From: Patescibacteria group bacterium
GTDB taxonomy: Bacteria; Patescibacteriota; Minisyncoccia; JAHCSD01
NCBI GenBank assembly: GCA_018609185.1
Contig: JAHCSD010000001.1
Coordinates: forward strand, 4,726-22,603
Direction of reading: 5' to 3'
Length of the DNA: 17,878 bases
Made by a program: the position numbers and the translations under genes. Position 1 is the stretch's first letter. Each line of letters begins with the position of its first letter. The notes below the pieces were generated by a model. That model had not been told where the DNA came from and ran no database searches. It was given only the letters and a program-made list of their open reading frames with translations. Shown piece by piece: positions 13,067-17,878 of this stretch.

Positions 13067-13201
13067 AAATCCTAAATTCGAATATCGAAACTCGAAACAA
13101 TATCGAATGACTAAAATCCTAAATTCAAAACACGGGTTTGAGACATTTGAACATTATGATTTTGAATTTGTTTCGGATTTCGGATTTCGTGCTTCGGATT
13201 T
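13067..13201. repeat. Intergenic palindromic repeat, copy B
   Basis: Same family and orientation as copy A. Left half: AAATCC, TTCGAATATCGAAACTCG, GAAACAATATCG. Centre: GACATTTGAACATTATGA. Right half: TTTGTTTCGGATTTCGG and CGTGCTTCGGATTT. Its right end includes the first bases of the murI stop codon (13200-13202 on the plus strand), so it replaces the whole murI-deacylase spacer. Confidence 0.75.
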
Positions 13202-13979
13202 ATTGACGTTGTGTAAGTATGTTTACCTGTTTAACCTCTACCGGTCTTCCTAGAAAACTTCTAGATAAGTTCTCAAACCGATATGGTTCGTCACTTACAT
13301 AGTATTCATCTTTCGCGCGAGCTAATTCCATGGGCGTGTCCTTGAGGTATGCCTCTAGATCTCGGGTAAGTTCTTGTGCAGAATTTATTAATCTTACTTC
13401 TTCCCCCATTATATCATGAATGACACGAGAGAGTAACGGGTAGTGGGTGCATCCCAGAATAAGAGTGTCGATTTTTTTGCCTTGCAGGGGCTCTAAATAT
13501 GTCCTTGCTATAGAATATGTTTCTTTCCTGGCAGTCCAGTTTTCTTCAATTAAAGGTACAAAAAGAGGACATGCTTGAGAGAAAATCCGGAATGGTGCAG
13601 AAAATTCCTTTTGGTAGGCGCCGCTAATGATGGTTGCAGGGGTTCCGATAACGCCTATGCGGTTATTTTGTGTGGCGGCTTTTGCAGCGCGTACCGCAGG
13701 ACTAATGACATCAAATATGGGCAGCGTAAGCTGTTTTTTTAGTTCGGGAGCTGCATGAGCCGAGGCGGTATTACAAGCAACTATAATAATAGTACTCCCC
13801 TTCTCTATGAGAAAGCCCACATTCTCTTTTGAATAGCGGAGAATAGTTGAATGAGATTTAGTACCATACGGTAATCTGGCCGTGTCGCCAAAATAAACCA
13901 GTTTATGGTCCGGGAAGCGTTTTTTTATTTCTTTTACGACGGTGAGCCCGCCGATGCCGGAGTCGAATATACCGATCAA
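13200..13979 (-). CDS. murI: Glutamate racemase
   Basis: 259 aa, standard length. Converts L-glutamate to D-glutamate for the peptidoglycan stem through two cysteines acting as acid/base. FDSGIGGLTV (5-14) and YFGDTARLPYG (29-39) form the N-terminal active-site strands. Cys69 is in ACNTASA and Cys176 in LGCTHYPLL; both catalytic residues are present. TTG start at 13979; a GGAGG lies about 19 nt upstream, too far to be typical. The gene lies 114 bp after mraY across another palindromic spacer. Its product is the co-substrate of MurD, encoded two genes downstream. Confidence 0.97.
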   Translation of the reverse strand: MIGIFDSGIGGLTVVKEIKKRFPDHKLVYFGDTARLPYGTKSHSTILRYSKENVGFLIEKGSTIIIVACNTASAHAAPELKKQLTLPIFDVISPAVRAAKAATQNNRIGVIGTPATIISGAYQKEFSAPFRIFSQACPLFVPLIEENWTARKETYSIARTYLEPLQGKKIDTLILGCTHYPLLSRVIHDIMGEEVRLINSAQELTRDLEAYLKDTPMELARAKDEYYVSDEPYRFENLSRSFLGRPVEVKQVNILTQRQ

Positions 13980-13982
13980 ACT

Positions 13983-14103
13983 AGCTTTTAACTTTTAGCC
14001 TCCAAGGAGATTTGATGGTCGATTGATGGTTGGTTAACCGATTAATCGATTAATCTACCATCAACCATCAGTTAATCAATTAATCCTACGAGGCTAAGAA
14101 GCT
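13983..14103. repeat. Palindromic spacer between mraY and murI
   Basis: Outer arms AGCTT/AAGCT; then TTAGCCTC (13995-14002) with GAGGCTAA (14090-14097); then TGATGGTTG- and ATTAATCG-type words with their complements CAACCATCA and CGATTAAT. The mraY TAG stop (14096-14094) is inside the right arm. Its word content differs from copies A and B, so it is a second family of intergenic palindrome. Confidence 0.7.
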
Positions 14104-15152
14104 AAATTGCCCCTGTCTAAAAGGAATACTATTAATCCAACCGAAGCAGTCACTGCGGATATTATCCAAAACCGCATCGTTACCTTTGTTTCAGGCCAGC
14201 CTTTGGCTTCAAAATGATGATGAATGGGAGCCGAGAGAAAAACCCTGCGTCCCAACATCTTTTTTGAAACAATCTGGATAATGACAGAAGAAGATTCAAG
14301 AACCAAGATAAATACGATAAACGGAAGAAGGAGTGAGTAATTCGTAAGCATTGCAATTACTCCCAGCGTTATACCGAGCGACATGGAGCCAGTATCTCCC
14401 ATAAAAAACCGTGCGGGATACACATTAAACCAGAGAAACGCAATAAGGGCGCCTGCAATGACTGCACAAAACGCCGCAAGATCGTATCGGCCGAGGAAAA
14501 AACTGATTACCCCGTAACTCGCAAACCCCACAAGAAGAACCCCTCCTGCCAGTCCATCGAGTCCATCGGTTTCATTTGTCGAAAATGCGGTTGCGGCAAT
14601 AATAAAAACGAAATAAGGGATATATAAAATTCCAATGTCCAGATTTCCGAAAAGCGGGATATGAAGCTCAGTCCAGTCAAGTTTGAAATAGAACCACCAA
14701 GCTCCAATAGTAGCAATTAACGTATAGAGAAAAATCCTGTGCTTTATATTAAGGCCAATCCCCTGCCGTTTTGATTGGATAATGCCTAAGATATCGTCAC
14801 CGAGCCCGACAATGGCTGAGACGACAAGCGCACCGAGCGGGAGGAAGGTTTCCTTTCGCGATAAAAAGTTAAGTGTTTGAAACGTAGTACCATCAAATAA
14901 TTTTGATCCAAACCAAAAAACCGCCACAAGCAGCACGACGCTTCCCCAGATAAGCACTCCTCCCATGGTGGGTATACCCTCTTTTTTCTCATGGAGTTTT
15001 GTAAAAACAGGGGTGTTCCCTTCATTACGAATCGTTTTCCTCAGTTTATATTTATAGAGAAAATGCGTAAGAATTGGGGTAGAAAAAAAAGCAACCAAAA
15101 ACGCAAGTGTTGCCAAAACAAGAATTCTTGTTACTTGAAACGTAATATCCAT
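14094..15152 (-). CDS. mraY: Phospho-N-acetylmuramoyl-pentapeptide transferase
   Basis: 352 aa with about ten membrane spans. Transfers phospho-MurNAc-pentapeptide to undecaprenyl phosphate to make lipid I. The conserved cytoplasmic-face residues are all visible: GLGDD (Asp119-Asp120), NETDGLDGLAGG (193-204), FMGDTGS (250-256) and the HHH motif in PIHHHFEAKG (311-313), which holds nucleoside substrate. The N-terminal PTMGG loop is also present. ATG start at 15152. A 14-bp palindrome (GATCTATTTAGATC, 15153-15166) touches the start codon and may affect initiation. Follows the D,D-carboxypeptidase gene by 93 bp. Confidence 0.97.
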   Translation of the reverse strand: MDITFQVTRILVLATLAFLVAFFSTPILTHFLYKYKLRKTIRNEGNTPVFTKLHEKKEGIPTMGGVLIWGSVVLLVAVFWFGSKLFDGTTFQTLNFLSRKETFLPLGALVVSAIVGLGDDILGIIQSKRQGIGLNIKHRIFLYTLIATIGAWWFYFKLDWTELHIPLFGNLDIGILYIPYFVFIIAATAFSTNETDGLDGLAGGVLLVGFASYGVISFFLGRYDLAAFCAVIAGALIAFLWFNVYPARFFMGDTGSMSLGITLGVIAMLTNYSLLLPFIVFILVLESSSVIIQIVSKKMLGRRVFLSAPIHHHFEAKGWPETKVTMRFWIISAVTASVGLIVFLLDRGNLAS

Positions 15153-15186
15153 GATCTATTTAGATCGTAGCACAATTTTCTCAATT

Positions 15187-15213
15187 TAAAAAGCCGACCT
15201 TAGGGCCGAACTT
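15187..15213 (-). terminator. Possible terminator after the D,D-carboxypeptidase gene
   Basis: On the minus strand, TTCGGCC and GGTCGGC arms (with G-U pairs) surround CTAA and are followed by TTTTTAAATT. Nearer the stop is a separate 15-bp palindrome CAACATTAAATGTTG (15220-15234). If functional, it would make mraY partly independent of aspS-dac. Confidence 0.4.
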
Positions 15214-15245
15214 ACCAGCCAACATTAAATGTTGATCAGTTGGGA

Positions 15246-16304
15246 TCACCAAAGATACGCTTTTTTTATCCAATCGAGCAATACCCTTGTATCTCCTTCG
15301 CGGTCTGCTGAATTTAAAACAACGCTTATAAGTACCTCTTCTTCATCACCTGAGGGTGAAGTGAATAATACGAGTAACGACTCTTCTGCTTTCTCGGTGT
15401 AGCCGGTTTTTCCTCCAATAACTTCGGGCAATATGCCGAGAAGTTTATTCGAGCTTACTAGATGGTGACTATACCAGCCATTGACCGAGTGCACATCAAT
15501 TACCCGAACGCCAACCATATCTACAATAATTGGATTCGTCTCAAGGATATGGTTAGCAAGTACCGCGAGATCAATTGCAGAGGCGACATTACTTATCTCT
15601 CCCTTTTGGTCAAGCCCCGAGGGATTTTTAAAGACTGCACGAGAAAGACCAATTTCAAGAGCCTTTTTATTCATGGTATCAACAAGGGTGCGTTCGGGCA
15701 GCTGCGCATTAAAATAATCTTCGAGCGCAATTGCGGCATCATTACTTGACTCAACGAGTAATGCATAAAGGAGATTTTTGATGGTAATTTCTTCTCCTAC
15801 AATCAGGTTTCCTGCCTCTCCTTCGGTAAGTACCGCGCGCTTACTCACAGTCATAGTATCGTCAAGCGGAATATGTTCTGTGATAACAAGGGCGGTTACA
15901 AGTTTTGTTAATGATGCAATGGGGAGCGCCTCATATATATTTTTTTGATAAAAGATTTTGTCGTCTCCTGTTCGATAGACAATCGCACCCGCAGCAGTTA
16001 TTTCCGGATCCGGCACATTCCAGTCTCTTACGGGAAGAAAATCCGGACTTGAGTCTTTCTGAAGAAGGGGTTCTTCTTCGATTTCCGGGGACTTGCTTTT
16101 TTTAGTTATTCCCCCGCCGGGAGCGAGGCTCGCCGAAGGCAATCCACCGGGAGTCTGCATAATACTTGCTGCTGCCTTATCTTCAAAACCCTTTTCATTC
16201 AATTTATTAAAACGGCTTTCCCTGTCAAACAGGGAAAGCCCGGTAGAGACGAAAATTAATAGCCCGATGAGTATTACCTGAGTAAGGAATTCGCGAGAGC
16301 TCAT
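15246..16304 (-). CDS. D-alanyl-D-alanine carboxypeptidase (S11 penicillin-binding protein)
   Basis: 352 aa. Residues about 8-24 (TQVILIGLLIFVSTGLS) are an N-terminal anchor or signal. Residues about 30-95 are a low-complexity Pro/Ser/Gly linker. The catalytic domain begins near 95, with SLTK (Ser131 nucleophile, Lys134), SSN (186-188) and KTG (299-301), all intact. It removes the terminal D-Ala of the pentapeptide outside the membrane. Unlike PBP5/6, there is no long C-terminal beta domain or amphipathic anchor: the protein stops about 50 residues after KTG and is held by its N-terminus instead. The ATG overlaps the aspS TGA as ATGA, which indicates translational coupling. This is an odd pairing of tRNA synthetase and wall enzyme. 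Confidence 0.93.
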   Translation of the reverse strand: MSSREFLTQVILIGLLIFVSTGLSLFDRESRFNKLNEKGFEDKAAASIMQTPGGLPSASLAPGGGITKKSKSPEIEEEPLLQKDSSPDFLPVRDWNVPDPEITAAGAIVYRTGDDKIFYQKNIYEALPIASLTKLVTALVITEHIPLDDTMTVSKRAVLTEGEAGNLIVGEEITIKNLLYALLVESSNDAAIALEDYFNAQLPERTLVDTMNKKALEIGLSRAVFKNPSGLDQKGEISNVASAIDLAVLANHILETNPIIVDMVGVRVIDVHSVNGWYSHHLVSSNKLLGILPEVIGGKTGYTEKAEESLLVLFTSPSGDEEEVLISVVLNSADREGDTRVLLDWIKKAYLW

Positions 16305-17680
16305 ATGGATTTAATGCCTAAATCTTTAAGTTGTTTTTGTTCTACCTCGCTCGGTGCGCCCATCATAAGGTCAGACCCATCTCCACTTTTTGGAAACGCC
16401 ATTGTTTCCCGAATAGAGGGCTCATCCAGAAGAACCATTAAAAATCGATCAATTCCCATGGCGATTCCTCCGTGGGGTGGTGCTCCATATTCAAATGCGC
16501 GGAGCAAGTGGCCAAACTTTCTGTCAATTTCTTCTTTTTTAATCCCCACAAGTTCAAAGATTTTGTTTTGTATATCACTATGATGATTCCTGATGCTTCC
16601 ACCCGCAATCTCATGTCCATTAAGCACAAGATCGTATTGCCATGATTTGACACTGCCGGGATCTTTTTCCAAGTTTTTAGTATCCTTGTCCTGGGGGCCG
16701 GTAAAGACGTGGTGCATGGGGTCCCATCGATTTTCTTCTTTATTCCATTCGAATAATGGCCAGTCGATAACCCAGCAAAATGCGAGTTCATTCGGGTCTT
16801 TTTTATTTTTTCTCAAATCGGGCTTATCACTTTTGTATGTTTTTATGGCTTCTTCATGTGTAAGCCTCGGGAACGGTTTCTTGGTCAATTTGTTTTCTGT
16901 TAATTCCTCAACAATTTTTATAATAAGTTCTTCAAAAAGCGCTAATATGTCTTCTCGTGTGATAAACGATGCTTCGATATCAAGCTGTGAGAATTCGGGT
17001 TGTCTATCACCCCGGAGGTCTTCATCGCGAAAACAACGCGCAATTTGAAAGTATTTTTCAATGCCAGCAACCATCAAAAGCTGTTTTAATTGTTGTGGGG
17101 CCTGCGGGAGTGCAAAAAAAGTTCCGGGGTGAATCCGTGAGGGTACAAGAAAGTCTCGAGCCCCCTCAGGTGTGGACTTTGTGAGAACGGGTGTTTCTAT
17201 TTCGAGAAACCCCTTCTCGTCCATGAAATCTCGAATGAATTTTACCACGCGGTGCCGAAACATCATATTTTGCTTCATGCGTTCTTTCCGTAAATCCAAA
17301 TAACGGTAAGTCAGTCTGATATCTTCACTTACGTTTTTTTCTTCAGAAATTTCAAAAGGCGGGGTTTTTGCTTCGTTTAAGACGGTGATCTTTTCAACAG
17401 ATAACTCTATCTCGCCCGTGGGAAGCTTTGGATTTTCCATTCCTTTTGGTCGTTTTTGCACTTTGCCCTCAATTTCAATTACCCATTCTGGACGCAAACT
17501 ATCCCCTACTTTGTATATTTCTTCATTCTTTGGATGAAATACTAATTGCAAAAGTCCTGATCTGTCGCGAAGATCAATAAAAATAATTTTTCCGTGGTCT
17601 CGTCTCGCATGAACCCAGCCAGAGACTTTTATGGTTTTGTCCGCGTATTTAGTTGTTTCGGTACAGGAAACTCGTTCCAA
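16301..17680 (-). CDS. aspS: Aspartyl-tRNA synthetase lacking the GAD insertion
   Basis: 459 aa class II synthetase; typical bacterial AspRS has about 590. The anticodon-binding OB fold occupies about 1-105 (VSGWVHARRDHG, FIDLRDRSG). Motif 2 is CFRDEDLRGDRQPEF (216-230) and motif 3 is GIAMGIDRFLM near the C-terminus. The missing part is the bacterial GAD domain: YKSDKPDLR (282-290) is followed after about ten residues by CWVIDWPLFEW, which normally lies about 120 residues later. His29 in RRDHG is the residue found in many non-discriminating AspRSs (Leu in discriminating ones), so Asp-tRNA-Asn formation plus GatCAB is plausible (inference). The first in-frame start after a stop is TTG at 17680, and its N-terminus aligns with the E. 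coli start. First gene of the cluster. Confidence 0.96.
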   Translation of the reverse strand: MERVSCTETTKYADKTIKVSGWVHARRDHGKIIFIDLRDRSGLLQLVFHPKNEEIYKVGDSLRPEWVIEIEGKVQKRPKGMENPKLPTGEIELSVEKITVLNEAKTPPFEISEEKNVSEDIRLTYRYLDLRKERMKQNMMFRHRVVKFIRDFMDEKGFLEIETPVLTKSTPEGARDFLVPSRIHPGTFFALPQAPQQLKQLLMVAGIEKYFQIARCFRDEDLRGDRQPEFSQLDIEASFITREDILALFEELIIKIVEELTENKLTKKPFPRLTHEEAIKTYKSDKPDLRKNKKDPNELAFCWVIDWPLFEWNKEENRWDPMHHVFTGPQDKDTKNLEKDPGSVKSWQYDLVLNGHEIAGGSIRNHHSDIQNKIFELVGIKKEEIDRKFGHLLRAFEYGAPPHGGIAMGIDRFLMVLLDEPSIRETMAFPKSGDGSDLMMGAPSEVEQKQLKDLGIKSI

Positions 17681-17704
17681 GAAATGTCATCAAGAATTTA
17701 TCTC

Positions 17705-17735
17705 ACACATAAACGTAACGGTTATGTGTAGGATT
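17705..17735. repeat. Inverted repeat related to the element at 478-508
   Basis: ACACATAA (17705-17712) and TTATGTGT (17722-17729) flank a 9-nt loop and are followed by AGGATT. The string TTATGTGTNGGATT occurs in both elements. It lies between aspS and the divergent terminal gene. Confidence 0.5.
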
Positions 17736-17754
17736 TACGTAATTAATTACGTAA
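17735..17754. repeat. 20-bp perfect palindrome in the aspS divergent spacer
   Basis: TTACGTAATTAATTACGTAA is fully self-complementary. It lies 14 bp upstream of the TTGACA box of the terminal gene and about 55 bp upstream of the aspS start, a good place for an operator serving both directions. No minus-strand promoter for aspS was recognised. Confidence 0.5.
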
Positions 17755-17768
17755 TTAGTTTGAATATC

Positions 17769-17797
17769 TTGACAATTAAATCTTTATATGTTATTAT
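17769..17797 (+). promoter_or_regulatory. Promoter of the gene at the right edge
   Basis: TTGACA (17769-17774), a 17-bp spacer and TATTAT (17792-17797). The predicted leader is very short, with the ribosome-binding site AAGGAGG at 17806-17812. Confidence 0.78.
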
Positions 17798-17820
17798 CTG
17801 GGTTGAAGGAGGTGAAAACT

Positions 17821-17878
17821 TTGATTGGATATGCCGGCTTGATTACTGGACTGGGAATACTGACGCTAGGTATTTTAA
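17821..17878 (+). CDS. Small hydrophobic protein, 5' part only (runs off window)
   Basis: A TTG at 17821 lies 8 nt after AAGGAGG (17806-17812); an in-frame GTG at 17812 overlaps that site and is less likely. Nineteen residues are visible: MIGYAGLITGLGILTLGIL, entirely hydrophobic and glycine-rich, so a membrane segment begins at once. The promoter and ribosome-binding site make a real gene likely, but the family cannot be told. Size and style recall the 49-aa gene at 9648. Confidence 0.55.
   Translation, partial: MIGYAGLITGLGILTLGIL

Noticed and set aside
11321..13201. Composite transposon around the deacylase gene
   Set aside because: The flanking repeats encode no transposase and no target-site duplication is evident; they look like intergenic palindromic repeats, so only the repeats are annotated.
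16593..17048. 151-codon open frame antisense to aspS
   Set aside because: Composition is Ser/Phe-rich as expected from the complement of a real gene; no promoter or ribosome-binding site.

Overview
The window looks like chromosomal DNA from a small-genome bacterium, most likely a member of the Candidate Phyla Radiation (Patescibacteria, Parcubacteria-like). This is an inference from protein style: short core enzymes, an AspRS without the usual bacterial insertion domain, frequent TTG/GTG starts, palindromic spacers, and a compact mur/ftsW/aaRS cluster. TGA is used as a stop (aspS, murD, dac, the zincin gene), so the recoded CPR lineages (Gracilibacteria/Absconditabacteria) are excluded. No rRNA, tRNA, CRISPR array or insertion sequence was found.

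Layout. (1) 1-5420 is an accessory-looking region of single genes in both orientations: the 3' end of a citrate synthase gene, a cysteine-rich protein built from a duplicated zinc module, a complete tyrosine (Xer-type) recombinase with a perfect palindrome beside its stop codon, a small one-span membrane protein with a long structured leader, a 132-aa orphan, an M23 cell-wall peptidase with a coiled coil, and a small HExxH zincin divergent from it. (2) 5550-17680 is a co-directional minus-strand cell-wall cluster. In transcription order it reads aspS, a D,D-carboxypeptidase gene, mraY, murI, an N-acyl-D-amino-acid deacylase-family gene, murD, then a 0.5-kb break, then ftsW, murG, gltX. (3) Two small plus-strand genes for hydrophobic peptides interrupt or border this cluster: a 49-aa peptide at 9648-9797 and one running off the right edge from 17821.

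The cluster covers several lipid II steps. MurI makes D-glutamate and MurD attaches it to UDP-MurNAc-L-Ala. MraY makes lipid I and MurG makes lipid II. FtsW polymerises septal glycan, and the D,D-carboxypeptidase trims the stem peptide. The deacylase-family gene sits exactly between murI and murD, which suggests D-amino-acid (possibly D-Glu) salvage, but it lacks one histidine of the usual metal-binding HxH motif. The two aminoacyl-tRNA synthetase genes bracket the cluster.

Regulation. Five plus-strand genes each have an exact TTGACA -35 box, a 17-bp spacer and a near-perfect -10 box; three of them also have a strong AGGAGG site. The minus-strand cluster instead shows short overlaps (ATGA between aspS and dac; 23 bp between murG and gltX), weak Shine-Dalgarno sites and many TTG starts. 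Several stop codons lie inside or beside long palindromes. Two directly oriented copies of a ~140-bp palindromic repeat bracket the deacylase gene.

The most promising unexplained items are the recombinase-adjacent palindrome, the structured leader at 2877-3004, the nested inverted repeats at 9332-9431, the 49-aa gene with its folded leader, the overlapping divergent peptidase pair, the shared hairpin upstream of two promoters, and the repeat-bracketed deacylase.
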